Source: a virus. From it: DNA of 49,653 nt. A program made the position numbers and the translations under genes. The notes beneath the pieces are model-generated. The model searched no databases. It saw nothing but the letters and a program-made list of their open reading frames with translations, and was not told the DNA's origin. The DNA is taken from positions 1 through 49,653 of the IMG/VR virus record IMGVR_UViG_3300020194_001210, one strand, 5' to 3'. How positions within the stretch are numbered: the first letter of the stretch is position 1; each line of letters starts with the position of its first letter. Shown one piece after another: positions 23,819-33,216 of the stretch.

Positions 23819-26145
23819 TACTCAATCTCCTCCAGGGCAAAGCGAAACCTTTTGCCGCTCTTATTATTTATGATGTACAAGTGTTCGTCACCCTCCTGAA
23901 TAGTCCAGTTGCCCTTTGTGCCGTCCACAGAATTACCCTCGTCTCTCTTTTCGTTGCTTAAGTTCAAGTCTTGTGTATAGATGTTTTGCCAAGGCTGTGA
24001 TGCTGAGCCCAGGTCTTGATTTGTATCCGCAGGCAGCATATGACCTTCGGCGGCAGTGATTCTAATTTTTTCAGTACCCTTAGGAGCAATGACAATATGA
24101 CCACTTGCAGAGTTAGCACTTCTGAGCCTTGTAGCTGGTGTATTACTATTCGTGGACCCTACTGAAACACCAGCAATTCCTGAGATAGCGACATCCACCG
24201 TAAGAGCAGTGTTCATTTGAACATTACTTGATCCGTCGGCTCTTCCCAATGATACTGAGCTGTTATTTCCTGGCGTAGTACCAGGTGTCGCTGTGATAGT
24301 TACAGCAGCGGTGCCGCTAAGAGATAGGTTTGCATCGGAATCAAGATACAGTTTTTCTTTTTGTTCACTGGTGTGATTATTATCCCTCATAAAGAATGCA
24401 AATGCGCTATTTCCGCTTCTGTTATTCTTTAACGTGATCCTACCTGCAGCACCACCTCCGCTACCAGTACTGCGCATAAGAATAGAAACTTTACCATTCG
24501 TACTAGTGTTTTCTTCATTGAAAAGATAAAGAGCATCAGTACCTACAGAACTAAGTTCTGAAGCTTCAGTCGCTGAGTATTCCGTTGCATCATCAATGAA
24601 AATTGACTCAGTGTTGTACAGATAAAGTTGACCGTTAGACCTAAGAGTCATTTTGGTTGAAGGAACGTTTGTGCTATCACGAGTACCAAACTGCAAAGAA
24701 GCGTTTCTTAAGTTTGACGCCGTCCACGCGTCCTCTTTAACTGCTTTAATGTACGCTGCATCGTTTAGTCCTGATGCGTAACTTCTATAAAGTTGGAATA
24801 GTAAGCCTGCAGAATCACCTGCTGTATCAGCCGCGGCATAATCATTACCAATTGTGACGATATTATTATCAGCAGAATCATCATTAATAAACGATCCTTT
24901 TTCACCAATATAATCCCTGTCGCCATTGATAACAATATTACCAGCCATCTTAAAGTTTGCGGATGCCTCGATATCTCCTGCACCTGCGGTAGCACTTGCG
25001 TATGAAACACCAGCATAAACGTGTCTTACGTTAATACCCTGTGCGCCTGACCCAGAGGTACCATCAGTTCCGTCCAAAAAGCTAACAGGATTATCGTTGG
25101 ATAATGTTACAAAGTATCCACGCTTAGCGCCATCAACAACGACTGTACCGTCCGCTACGCTGTATTTGCTAGCAGTGATACCTTTATTGAAGTCAAACTC
25201 ATCGTCGGTAGAATCATATGTAAGTGTTGCACTTGCGCCGTCAATAGTGATGCCAGCACCGTCTGCTGCAGCTGCATTTGCTGCTCCCGATGCAAGAGTA
25301 ATGTTAAGATCATCAATATCAACAGTCGTAGAGTTAATAGTCGTTGTAGTGCCATCTACCTGTAGGTCACCACGAATCACGACGAGTCCGTTAGTGGCTC
25401 CGTCGGTGTCTGGATCGTGAGGTGCCGGATCGATATAGAAAGTCGCTGGGCCGTTAAGTTCACCCGTCAGCGTAAGATCACCTAGTGTCTTACCGTTTTC
25501 CCAACGAGAGTTTGAACTGTTGTATACGAGTAGGTCCTTGTCCGCGATGGAGGTAATCTCAACATCGTGAACTTCGTCCATGTGATAACCGAGGCGAGAA
25601 GCGCGTACCGCAATAACACCGTTTGATCCATTGTTTGAGATAACGAACGCAATAGGGATGTCTTGATTCGGCGCGGATGGTTTCGTAAGCGTTAACTCAC
25701 CCGCATACGTAGGAGATGCGTATAGTATAGAGCCATCAGTCCACGATTCTCCGCCAGTCGTTAGACCGCCGCTAGCATCGAGTCCACGAATGGAACCAAA
25801 CTGCGAAACGTATCCAAACGCGCCGGTTGCGATATCCTCAGCGGCAACGCCGAGTACGAGTGATTCGTCGATCGTATTGTTTGCGATGTAGGGAGTGGCT
25901 TCGATCTTACCTGAGTTACCGACAGCGCCTGATGCATAAACGACGTCACCCTTAGTGATCGTTGCACCGGCCTTAACGTAAAAGTAATGATCCTGAGCGA
26001 GTCGTGCGTTGACGTTTGCGTCCAGTGTCAGGTCGACCGTCTCGAAGTCGGCGTCGTATGTAAACGTCCCTGATTCTGGATTCGCTGTGTCAGTGGTACC
26101 TACAATGAGGCCCTTCTTGACTCTAAAGTCTGATTGCGTCGCCAT
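23818..26145 (-). CDS. Large tail fibre protein, cassette 3
   Basis: A 775-residue fibre. The first roughly 200 residues are unique to it. Residues of about 227-318 carry the module shared by the large fibres here (GELNGPATFYIDP, VVIRGDLQVDGTTTTINSTT, DGAGITIDGASATLTY). A long beta-rich shaft follows. The C-terminus reads SASQPWQNIYTQDLNLSNEK then GNWTIQEGDEHLYIINNKSG, an ending resembling the last domain of fibre proteins in marine T4-like phages. It is probably a trimeric side or long tail fibre subunit. A variant late promoter lies about 43 bases upstream. Confidence 0.75.
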   Translation of the reverse strand: MATQSDFRVKKGLIVGTTDTANPESGTFTYDADFETVDLTLDANVNARLAQDHYFYVKAGATITKGDVVYASGAVGNSGKIEATPYIANNTIDESLVLGVAAEDIATGAFGYVSQFGSIRGLDASGGLTTGGESWTDGSILYASPTYAGELTLTKPSAPNQDIPIAFVISNNGSNGVIAVRASRLGYHMDEVHDVEITSIADKDLLVYNSSNSRWENGKTLGDLTLTGELNGPATFYIDPAPHDPDTDGATNGLVVIRGDLQVDGTTTTINSTTVDIDDLNITLASGAANAAAADGAGITIDGASATLTYDSTDDEFDFNKGITASKYSVADGTVVVDGAKRGYFVTLSNDNPVSFLDGTDGTSGSGAQGINVRHVYAGVSYASATAGAGDIEASANFKMAGNIVINGDRDYIGEKGSFINDDSADNNIVTIGNDYAAADTAGDSAGLLFQLYRSYASGLNDAAYIKAVKEDAWTASNLRNASLQFGTRDSTNVPSTKMTLRSNGQLYLYNTESIFIDDATEYSATEASELSSVGTDALYLFNEENTSTNGKVSILMRSTGSGGGAAGRITLKNNRSGNSAFAFFMRDNNHTSEQKEKLYLDSDANLSLSGTAAVTITATPGTTPGNNSSVSLGRADGSSNVQMNTALTVDVAISGIAGVSVGSTNSNTPATRLRSANSASGHIVIAPKGTEKIRITAAEGHMLPADTNQDLGSASQPWQNIYTQDLNLSNEKRDEGNSVDGTKGNWTIQEGDEHLYIINNKSGKRFRFALEEIE
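25188..25465 (-). repeat. Shared fibre module, copy in the 775-aa fibre
   Basis: Encodes the GELNGPATFYIDP ... DDEFDFNKG segment. Related DNA lies at about 31745-32045 and 39945-40235, with a shorter relative near 42400-42562; similarity is visible by eye at DNA level over the part encoding ITIDGASATL. Boundaries are approximate. Confidence 0.7.
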
Positions 26146-26187
26146 CTAGTTCCCTATCCCGTAGATGAAAATATTTTATATTCAATT

Positions 26188-26196
26188 CTATTTATC
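26188..26196 (-). promoter_or_regulatory. Variant late promoter GATAAATAG for the 775-aa fibre gene
   Basis: Same nonamer as at 13121, here about 43 bases before ATG 26145. It abuts the -35 box of the opposing plus-strand early promoter B, so the two promoters diverge from the same spot. Confidence 0.5.
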
Positions 26197-26198
26197 TA

Positions 26199-26227
26199 TT
26201 TACATATCGCAAAAAATATGGTATAAT
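26199..26227 (+). promoter_or_regulatory. Plus-strand early promoter B, pointing into the fibre operon end
   Basis: TTTACA (26199-26204), a 17-base spacer, TATAAT (26222-26227), in the same CTATTTACATATC context as promoter A. No plus-strand gene follows. Confidence 0.75.
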
Positions 26228-26265
26228 TAATAGTCCGCTTGGCGGTGGGGGATATACTACGCAAA
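26228..26265 (+). ncRNA. Candidate leader or small RNA behind promoter B
   Basis: Begins near GTCCGCTTGGCGGTGGGGG followed by ATATACTA. It contains a small hairpin CCGC-TTG-GCGG and the GGGGATATACTA element shared with promoter A's transcript. There is no open frame; stops follow quickly in all three plus frames. It runs antisense to the end of the 117-aa gene. The extent and existence of the RNA are unproven. Confidence 0.35.
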
Positions 26266-26610
26266 TAATCTAACTGGAGTGCTTGGTGGATTATCTCTTC
26301 CATCCTTACCATCAAGAACAAAAGGCCATATTGAATCAGGCATTACGTCTCCATGAAGTAATAGATTAGCGTGATACCCATCAACGTCCTCAAAAATAGG
26401 AATTTCTAATCCATCACTATCAGTGTTTGATCCTATCTGTCTTTGATACGTTCCAATCACATCCAAAGAGTGGCCTGAGGTATAAAACTGTTGTTCTCTT
26501 GGGTTAATTACAGTACCATCATGATCGCTGAGTACTTCTTCAACAAGCCAACCCGCTTCTACGAGAGCTGCCTCAAAAGTTTCTTGATCCGTTGCTTTCA
26601 AAAAGAACAT
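26257..26610 (-). CDS. Small fibre-associated protein, cassette 2
   Basis: A 117-residue acidic protein ending GYHANLLLHGDVMPDSIWPF ... PSTPVRLFA. Small proteins with a similar G-[YWH]-H-x-N-L-x-L core and a P-x-x-P-x-R-[VL]-[WF]-A ending are found next to fibre genes in phages and prophages, from memory; they may assist assembly or attach to the fibre. I do not know a proven function. AGGAG precedes the ATG. It is the last gene of its operon, with promoter B facing its stop codon. Confidence 0.65.
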   Translation of the reverse strand: MFFLKATDQETFEAALVEAGWLVEEVLSDHDGTVINPREQQFYTSGHSLDVIGTYQRQIGSNTDSDGLEIPIFEDVDGYHANLLLHGDVMPDSIWPFVLDGKDGRDNPPSTPVRLFA

Positions 26611-26626
26611 ATTTTTCTCCTAATGT

Positions 26627-27376
26627 TTATGCATAAACGATATCTTGAATACCGTATGGTTGTCCGGTTGAGTCAGCCGATAGATTAGTAACTTCAAGTG
26701 AAAAGTCAAGTGTATAGTTTCCTGCCTGAGATCCAGTGCCATACATAAATAACGTCACTTGATCAACTCCGTTGTCAGCCGTGGATGGATCTGACAAATA
26801 CGCATATTGTAAGTATTGAATTCCTGTTGAGCTATGACTCTCAATAATGTTCCTTGTCGTTGACCTATCAGTTGTTTTAACGACAACGTTGCTGGAGTTA
26901 TAATCTCGTGATAATAGATATAATTCTCCGGTCAACATTGAGTATGCGCCATCCGCAGCGAATGCATACTTAATTGTTGTATATGCACCTCCACGATACG
27001 GTGACTTATACCAAAACTTTATTATTGGAATCGGTGTACCATTAAACGATCCACCTGTCCCAGGAGCAAATCTTTGACCCGTAATAAGAAGTTTAGTTGC
27101 TCCACTACGGCGGTCAGACATGTTGGTTGCTTTCCACTGCCCATTACCAATTCTTGCACACCTACCCTCTAAAAGTCTATTCCTACCATCAGTTGTTGTG
27201 AAAGTGGCGTCACCTGCTCCAGAGTCTGGATAGTTATTTCCTTGATATATGTAAAAAGGTTTGGATACTACTACTTCTTTAACTTTAATAGCCTCGGCAT
27301 CTTGATAAGCCATTGATCCAAGATCGCCGTTTGTTGGCACTTGGTTTGGTAAATTACCTATGAGTTTATTCGTCAT
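26627..27376 (-). CDS. Short fibre or accessory adhesin, cassette 2
   Basis: A 249-residue protein opening with the adaptor KLIGNLPNQVPTNGDLGSMA, shared almost exactly with the 550-aa and 768-aa proteins. The remainder is a single jelly-roll-like module (GRNRLLEGRCARIGNGQWKA, then PIPIIKFWYKSPYRGGAYTT) resembling the central region of the 385-aa protein. The adaptor probably mounts it at the same site on the virion as its paralogues. Its ATG overlaps the TAA of the preceding gene (TAATG). Confidence 0.7.
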   Translation of the reverse strand: MTNKLIGNLPNQVPTNGDLGSMAYQDAEAIKVKEVVVSKPFYIYQGNNYPDSGAGDATFTTTDGRNRLLEGRCARIGNGQWKATNMSDRRSGATKLLITGQRFAPGTGGSFNGTPIPIIKFWYKSPYRGGAYTTIKYAFAADGAYSMLTGELYLLSRDYNSSNVVVKTTDRSTTRNIIESHSSTGIQYLQYAYLSDPSTADNGVDQVTLFMYGTGSQAGNYTLDFSLEVTNLSADSTGQPYGIQDIVYA

Positions 27377-29028
27377 TATACCTTCACCATTTCTCTAAGA
27401 GTTTCTTCATCAGCCTCACCCGCCCAAAACGCAATTTTTTTGATCCATCCATTTCTTGACGGTTGACTTCCAGTAGAACTTCCAAGATAAAATTTATAGG
27501 GTTCGTTTGATCCATCTGAAAACGGAAGGCCTCCGTTCGATTCAATGGTTGATATTGGTCTTTGTAAGTACTCAACAAAATCAGGATCTCCAAGGTTACC
27601 GTCATACTTTGGAAGTGTTTCTTGAGACTGGTTATAATATATTATTAAGCTGTCGTAATTACCACTTGCTTGAGGAATATTACCATCAGCCCTTGAAAAT
27701 CTTGTAGACGACTGAAATCCGTGGGTTGGGCCAACCGTTCCTGCACACTTAAAGTGGCGATACTCAACTGAATTTGAGTTTGACGGTTCTTGGCCTATCT
27801 CGTTCGTAAAATAAGTTGTTCCTGTATAAATTTGATGAGCCATTCTTCCAGATGATCCGCCCATACGAAGGCCTACGTATTCGTTAGTATTAGTGTCTAG
27901 CGACCAATAATAATAATTTGTGCCACCGTCCCTATACCAGAGCTGAATTCCTTCGGTAAAATATGTAAAACCGGTATCAGTATAAGGTAACCGAATAGAT
28001 CCCCAATCGTTTTGAGAAGCAGCGCCATACCTACTATTTGTAGTAAGAAAAGAGTTTTCTGTTGAGGTGTTTGCACTTCGCGTTAAGGCAGCGCCGCCTG
28101 TTCTAATCAAAGGAGAAGGCGTTGGTCCTTCCTCAAGCTGGCATCCCCAAACATAAAGAGATTCATTTCCTGTTGCTGTAAAGGTAGTAGAGGCCGTATT
28201 ACTGCTAACATATATTCTCCAGTCGTTGCTCGTGGTACCACCAGCACCGGCCGCGTTATTTATAGTTGTGTGTACTCTATACCAGCCGTTAGGATATTCT
28301 TTGATACCCCAGTCAATCAAAGCAGACGTTCCCGTCCCGTTTGTTCTAAGTACGGTATGAGGTTTACCCGTTGATAAGTTCCACGTACTATTAGTTCCTG
28401 TGTTATCACAATCAATATGAAAAAACGTGTTATAACCGTTATCAACAGGCTTAACAAAAATTGAAAAACAATGAGTGTTATTATAAACCGGATTTGTATT
28501 AGAGGCCATGCGATGCGTTGTACTTGACGTATCAGCAACAATCTTAGTGGCAGTATAAGTTCCATCAGGAGCTCTGGTTTCAGTTGTGTTAAGTGTCTGT
28601 GTAAGCCCTTGGTTAATTGTAAATCTTGGATTAACGCCAGTGTCGTGCCCAGGAATATAATGCGTCAAACGATTAACACGAGTATTCATTTGCGGAAGAC
28701 CGATAGGCTCCAACGTCGTTGGGTCATGATCACATATTGCGTCATTAGGAGGTGCCCATCTGTATAGGCCGTTCCTATCAACGTATCCCATCTCTCCAAA
28801 AGAAGTATAACCAATAAACCCTGGGTTAGTTCCACCGTTAGCAAAATCCATCATCATTATTGGCTGAGTAGTAGGACCTCTCTTAAAAGACATTCCTGGT
28901 GTTGAGGTAAGTTCTTTTATCTGAGCTTTTTTAACACTTACTGCATCAGTGTTCTGATAAGCCATTGAGCCAAGATCTGAATTCGTTGGCGCCTGATTTG
29001 CTTTTGTTCCAAAAATATTTTCTGTCAT
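27376..29028 (-). CDS. Lectin-like fibre protein, cassette 2
   Basis: A 550-residue protein. Residues of about 8-28 are the NQAPTNSDLGSMAYQNTDAV adaptor. A module containing MMMDFANGG, YVDRNGLYRWAPPND, TRVNRL and VWGCQLEEGPTPSPLIRTGG follows, the same family as the 'DFA...PRFDH...RTN...GVQLE' carbohydrate-binding-like modules in the giant fibres. The second half (FTYFTEGIQLWYRDGGTNYY, then WIKKIAFWAGEADEETLREM) looks like a LamG-type beta sandwich. Its ligand is unknown. It follows the 1128-aa fibre with two bases between. Confidence 0.72.
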   Translation of the reverse strand: MTENIFGTKANQAPTNSDLGSMAYQNTDAVSVKKAQIKELTSTPGMSFKRGPTTQPIMMMDFANGGTNPGFIGYTSFGEMGYVDRNGLYRWAPPNDAICDHDPTTLEPIGLPQMNTRVNRLTHYIPGHDTGVNPRFTINQGLTQTLNTTETRAPDGTYTATKIVADTSSTTHRMASNTNPVYNNTHCFSIFVKPVDNGYNTFFHIDCDNTGTNSTWNLSTGKPHTVLRTNGTGTSALIDWGIKEYPNGWYRVHTTINNAAGAGGTTSNDWRIYVSSNTASTTFTATGNESLYVWGCQLEEGPTPSPLIRTGGAALTRSANTSTENSFLTTNSRYGAASQNDWGSIRLPYTDTGFTYFTEGIQLWYRDGGTNYYYWSLDTNTNEYVGLRMGGSSGRMAHQIYTGTTYFTNEIGQEPSNSNSVEYRHFKCAGTVGPTHGFQSSTRFSRADGNIPQASGNYDSLIIYYNQSQETLPKYDGNLGDPDFVEYLQRPISTIESNGGLPFSDGSNEPYKFYLGSSTGSQPSRNGWIKKIAFWAGEADEETLREMVKV

Positions 29029-29030
29029 TA

Positions 29031-32000
29031 CTAATCCTCTGTCAGCGCATGAAGTGTGTAAATGTCATGGTACTTTCTCCAGTACGCAAACTTACGAATT
29101 GTTCTAATCTCATCATCAGAACCAAACCATAGATGGTCGATATCATTTTCTAACGGTACCGTTGTTGCGCTATCACCTGAGTTAGACGCTTGATAACCAT
29201 CATATGTGTAGTCAGCTCTAGTGCCATTGTAAGAAAGACCAATTTTATTAAATTGCGCAGTAGCCGTGTTTCCACCAATCGCAAGGTTCGTAGTAAATCC
29301 GCCGGCTGAGGAATTAATCCTTGCAGCCAACCCACTAGAGTATCTATCAATATTTATAAAGTTATCTCCAGCTGTCCCTGATGCTGCTATAGCTGTTCTG
29401 TCATCAAACCTTACGATAACCTCACCTGAGGCATTACTAGTGTTACCAGTAAATGCATCAATCAACATAGTGCCACCATCCTCGCTATATATCGCTGTGT
29501 CTTTTTCGTGACTTAGTTCCATGTATGCTAGATCAAGATTACGTGTTCTTGCTTCATGTTGTGTTGGGATATAAGAAGTTGGAAAATCACCTCGTTCGAG
29601 TTGCACACCCCATATGTATTGATACGTTGTGCTACCATCACCTGCTACTTGGTCGGCTCGAAAAGGATGAAAAGTAAAACCAATCGCTTGACCTCCTGTT
29701 TGGAGCCGTACACCAAGTCTATACCAACCGTTTCCAACATACTGTGAAAATTTAGTAGTACTGTCGACACCAGGATATGGTTCATCGGTTTCAAAACTGC
29801 CACCGCTTAGCTGAGAAGCTGAAAAACTAGTGTTTTGCCAAGAATACGTACTATCAAGCCATTGAATGAACCATGTCCCTGGATTATCAGGGTTATTTTT
29901 TCCGTACCAAGTAACCCAAACATATCCTGAAGAAACGGTAGCTGTGGTAAAGCCTATTGTTTGATACGCTGCATCAGTTCCACGAATAACCTTAGCTGCA
30001 GTATAATCGCCAGCAGGACTTAATGTTTCAGTAGTATTTTCAATGATACTGGCTCCTCCACTTTCATCCCATTCGCCTGAAGAAATATTTGGTAGTTCGT
30101 TTGTACGAGATGGCTCAAGTAAAAGCCCAAGTCTTTCTCCAGTCTTTTTGTGATGATCAAATCTAGGTTGATTATAATCAACAATCTTAACTCTGCCGTC
30201 CTCGTCGGTATAACTTGCCTTTGATGCTCTTACAAAGGTCATCCTTGGATCCATCATACTTGAGTTAGCAAAATCAAGTAAAAGCGCAGGTTTAGTTGTT
30301 GGAAGAAGATTTTTACCTTTTAGCGCTCCATTATTCTGCACACCAAACAAGGTATCAGCATTATTTTCTACTTGTAATACATTAACGTCCGGAATTCCAA
30401 CGCCACGACCACTTGCGACTACTCTTAGTGCTTTACCTTCACCGGATTGACCGCCATCATTAAAAGCTCCAACGGCATACGAGGTATCTCTCTTATCAAC
30501 CTCTAACTTACGAGCGCTACCAATGACGATTGCCATTGCGTTAACACCATCAGAACCATCATGGAGAGTTTGGAAGTGTAAGTTATCACCTGACCCTGCT
30601 CTACGGCCAATCTGTTGGAACGTATTCCAAGATGCTCCGCCGTCGGCCTCATCAACGATGTGAAGGTTAGTACTTGGGTCGTTGTTGTTGATACCTACAT
30701 AGAGCTGAGCACCGTTTGCGGTTTCTTCTTTTAATGTAAGAATTGGGTAATCGGCATTATTTGAAGATCTTAACTCAAAGTGAGCAATTGATCTGTTTGA
30801 TACTTGGCGGCCTGCTTTAATCGCAAGACCTCTGTCATTATCATAATGACCAATTCTTACAACCGCACCAGTATTGTCATCATCACTACCTGCAACAAAG
30901 TGCGCTGTTTCATGCCAACCGGATCCCGTGGTTGCTCCCACGACTGCAAGTTTCGTTGCTCCACCTGTAACATCTGGGGCATAGTTATCAACAGGATCCG
31001 TGGTACCAATACCAATATTGCCAGATTTTACAATACGCATAACCTCACTAGGCGCACTGCCTTGATTTTCAACGACAAATGCTAGATCGGTTCCGGTGCC
31101 ATTAGTTATAGATACGATACGTGAAACGGCTTTTGAAGCGTTACGATTTCTAAAAAGAATCTGACTAAAAGTGTCGTTAGTGTCAGATAAATTCTGGATT
31201 GCAAGTGTCGCACCGTCTCCTGCTTGCCCGCTCGTATCAGTATCATCAAAGACCGTGCTTCCAGTCTGTTCTATTTCAATATGTGACTGTGGATCTTCAG
31301 TGCCGATACCAACATTGCCATTGTTTTTTACAGTTAGCCTTACAGCGCTAGCAGAATAATCATAGAGCCTATAATTTGGTTGGCCTTCAGTTGCGAACCA
31401 AACCCAATCGTTTGTTCCTGCAGTTGACCTATGTCCAGCACTTGTTCCCGTACCACCAGTTTCTGCTAGTATATAAGCAGTGCTAGGATCATAGACGTGT
31501 AATCTTTGAGAAGGGACAAAAGCGTCTGTTCTAAGATTATCGGCTATAAGAGTATTTCCACCGACTAGTCTAATCGTTTGTGCATCAACGGTTAATGGCT
31601 TATATTGACTGTTATCTCTGTCATAAGGTATCAGGTAAGCGCCTTCACCTTGTGTTCTTCCACTAGTCACGTAATGAATTTCTAAACTTGTGCCATCCGT
31701 TGGACTAGTGGCTGCCCCTGAAGAAATTACTCTAGTGTAATTTGCATCTAGTGCTTTATTAAATACAAACTTATCGTCAGTTGATGAATATGTTAAAGTT
31801 GCACTTGCGCCATCAATCGTGATACCAGCGCCATCTGCCGTTGCGGAATCAGCTGCACCTGATGCAAGAACAATATTCAAATCGTCAACGGTCAGTGTCG
31901 TTGAGTTGATCGTTGTGGTAGCACCGTCTACGATTAGGTCGCCGCGAATACGAACGGTACCCGCTGCGGATCCTGCTGATGATCCATCTGAATCCGTTTC

Positions 32001-32417
32001 GTATGTTGACGGATCGATGTAGAAAAGAGAAGGACCTTTAAGAGTTCCAGTGGTTTTGACGTCGCCATTGACATCGATCCCATAAGTTCCAACAACTAAA
32101 ATCTCACCGTCGGTATTACCTGATGGCCCAATCCTAATTTTCTTTTGGCTAGTGTTTGCCCAGATTGCTGGATCACCGTTTGTGAATCCACTACCCCACT
32201 CAAAGTTGTATCCACCCGTAAGTCTAAAGTTTGCAGTGGTTGCACTGATAGCAGTATCGCTAATCGTTAACTTAGTCGTCGTAGCGTTATCATCAATGCC
32301 AGTGGATGTCGCAGCGTTTACTGTTATGTCGTTGGCAATCGTGACCGCACCGGTTGAGTCATCAACGGTTAGATCTGTACCGAATTGTCCGAGCTCTAGT
32401 GCCTTAGTCGTTGCCAT
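29031..32417 (-). CDS. Giant tail fibre protein, cassette 2
   Basis: A 1128-residue protein. The N-terminus (MATTKALELGQFGTDLTVDD) is short, and the shared fibre module occupies about residues 124-224. A long shaft with repeats of the NVGIGTEDPQSHIEIEQTG and NIGIGTTDP type follows, the pattern of beta-prism/helix fibre shafts. From about 700 comes a terminal module: LLLDFANSSMMDPRMTFVRA, PRFDHHKKTGERLGLLLEPS, and WGVQLERGDFPTSYIPTQHE, with a final lectin-like region. It is probably a long tail fibre subunit; receptor specificity would lie at the C-terminus. Confidence 0.78.
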   Translation of the reverse strand: MATTKALELGQFGTDLTVDDSTGAVTIANDITVNAATSTGIDDNATTTKLTISDTAISATTANFRLTGGYNFEWGSGFTNGDPAIWANTSQKKIRIGPSGNTDGEILVVGTYGIDVNGDVKTTGTLKGPSLFYIDPSTYETDSDGSSAGSAAGTVRIRGDLIVDGATTTINSTTLTVDDLNIVLASGAADSATADGAGITIDGASATLTYSSTDDKFVFNKALDANYTRVISSGAATSPTDGTSLEIHYVTSGRTQGEGAYLIPYDRDNSQYKPLTVDAQTIRLVGGNTLIADNLRTDAFVPSQRLHVYDPSTAYILAETGGTGTSAGHRSTAGTNDWVWFATEGQPNYRLYDYSASAVRLTVKNNGNVGIGTEDPQSHIEIEQTGSTVFDDTDTSGQAGDGATLAIQNLSDTNDTFSQILFRNRNASKAVSRIVSITNGTGTDLAFVVENQGSAPSEVMRIVKSGNIGIGTTDPVDNYAPDVTGGATKLAVVGATTGSGWHETAHFVAGSDDDNTGAVVRIGHYDNDRGLAIKAGRQVSNRSIAHFELRSSNNADYPILTLKEETANGAQLYVGINNNDPSTNLHIVDEADGGASWNTFQQIGRRAGSGDNLHFQTLHDGSDGVNAMAIVIGSARKLEVDKRDTSYAVGAFNDGGQSGEGKALRVVASGRGVGIPDVNVLQVENNADTLFGVQNNGALKGKNLLPTTKPALLLDFANSSMMDPRMTFVRASKASYTDEDGRVKIVDYNQPRFDHHKKTGERLGLLLEPSRTNELPNISSGEWDESGGASIIENTTETLSPAGDYTAAKVIRGTDAAYQTIGFTTATVSSGYVWVTWYGKNNPDNPGTWFIQWLDSTYSWQNTSFSASQLSGGSFETDEPYPGVDSTTKFSQYVGNGWYRLGVRLQTGGQAIGFTFHPFRADQVAGDGSTTYQYIWGVQLERGDFPTSYIPTQHEARTRNLDLAYMELSHEKDTAIYSEDGGTMLIDAFTGNTSNASGEVIVRFDDRTAIAASGTAGDNFINIDRYSSGLAARINSSAGGFTTNLAIGGNTATAQFNKIGLSYNGTRADYTYDGYQASNSGDSATTVPLENDIDHLWFGSDDEIRTIRKFAYWRKYHDIYTLHALTED
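31745..32045 (-). repeat. Shared fibre module, copy in the 1128-aa fibre
   Basis: Encodes LKGPSLFYIDP ... VRIRGDLIVDGATTTINSTT ... DGAGITIDGASATLTYSSTD. It is related to the modules at 25188 and 39945. Boundaries are approximate. Confidence 0.7.
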
Positions 32418-32427
32418 CTATTCTACC

Positions 32428-33165
32428 TTACTGATTTGCTTCGTAGTGATCAATCACTGGTTGAGGAGTTGCATCAATGACTGCCTGTGCAGCTGCGCGT
32501 GCCTCATCGTCTCTTACGATTTGTGGATTCGGTACTTCGGTTTCAACATGATTTCCATCTGAATCCATGGACAGCTCTGCAACGGTAGCAGGAAGCGGAT
32601 CAATACCAACCGTAGTCACTACGTCTTCTTGAACGATATCCTGCATCACAACTTGACCATCTGAATCGTATGAATACGTTCCGTCTGAGTCAACAACAGG
32701 TTCTTGTCCTACGACAACATCCTCGATAACTTCTTCTTGGCCATCGGCAAGTCTATACTGAGCAAGACGTGTGACTGCAGCCGTGTATTCCCTAAGCTGA
32801 TGATCAAACAGCCATGCATCGGCTTCTTCTTGAACCCATGCAGGTACGTCACCGACGGTTACGGTTCTCTCCATCGTTTTTGGATACTCGTCCTTGACTG
32901 CTTGAATGGCATCGGCCCAAGTTGTGGTGCCGTTTACGTTATCCCAGTACTGCATGTCTAGCTGTTCCGCCATGGACGGATATGCAGCTGCTCTTAGTGT
33001 TTCGTACCCTTCAGTCACAACGTCAGGGCCCTCAACGGTGTCGTTACCCAGAGCAATATCCTCAATGAACATTTTATAGTGGCGATTTCCAGTTGATCTT
33101 GGAATCGACATATTATCCTTGCTAATTGAGTAACTGCCCTCAAACTCCATAATTTTATAAGGCAT
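32428..33165 (-). CDS. Putative fibre assembly or accessory protein ('YPSIxDQLD' type)
   Basis: A 245-residue acidic protein. Around residues 55-95 it has AAAYPSMAEQLDMQYWDNVN then WADAIQAVKDEYPKT. This matches a short motif, Y-P-S-x-x-[DE]-Q-L-D ... I-x-A-V-K-x-x-Y-P-K, that is frequent in small proteins beside phage fibre genes and thought to be involved in fibre assembly. The C-terminal half is rich in D, V and E with repetitive DSDG turns. It contains no lectin module, so it is unlikely to bind receptor itself. It has its own late promoter at 33202 and heads the second cassette. Confidence 0.65.
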   Translation of the reverse strand: MPYKIMEFEGSYSISKDNMSIPRSTGNRHYKMFIEDIALGNDTVEGPDVVTEGYETLRAAAYPSMAEQLDMQYWDNVNGTTTWADAIQAVKDEYPKTMERTVTVGDVPAWVQEEADAWLFDHQLREYTAAVTRLAQYRLADGQEEVIEDVVVGQEPVVDSDGTYSYDSDGQVVMQDIVQEDVVTTVGIDPLPATVAELSMDSDGNHVETEVPNPQIVRDDEARAAAQAVIDATPQPVIDHYEANQ

Positions 33166-33201
33166 TGTTAATTTCTCCTAAAGGGTATCTCTTTACATAG
33201 T

Positions 33202-33209
33202 TATTTATA
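33202..33209 (-). promoter_or_regulatory. Late promoter TATAAATA for fibre cassette 2
   Basis: Exact octamer on the minus strand, 37 bases before ATG 33165, with AGGAGA as ribosome site between. It likely drives 33165 down to 26257. Confidence 0.75.
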
Positions 33210-33216
33210 AGGTTCA

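Noticed and set aside
28257-28264. TATAAATA on the minus strand inside the 550-aa fibre gene
   Set aside because: Coding; no downstream start within a plausible distance.
29351-29358. TATAAATA on the minus strand inside the 1128-aa fibre gene
   Set aside because: Coding; it is about 320 bases before the next gene, so an internal promoter is possible but unsupported.
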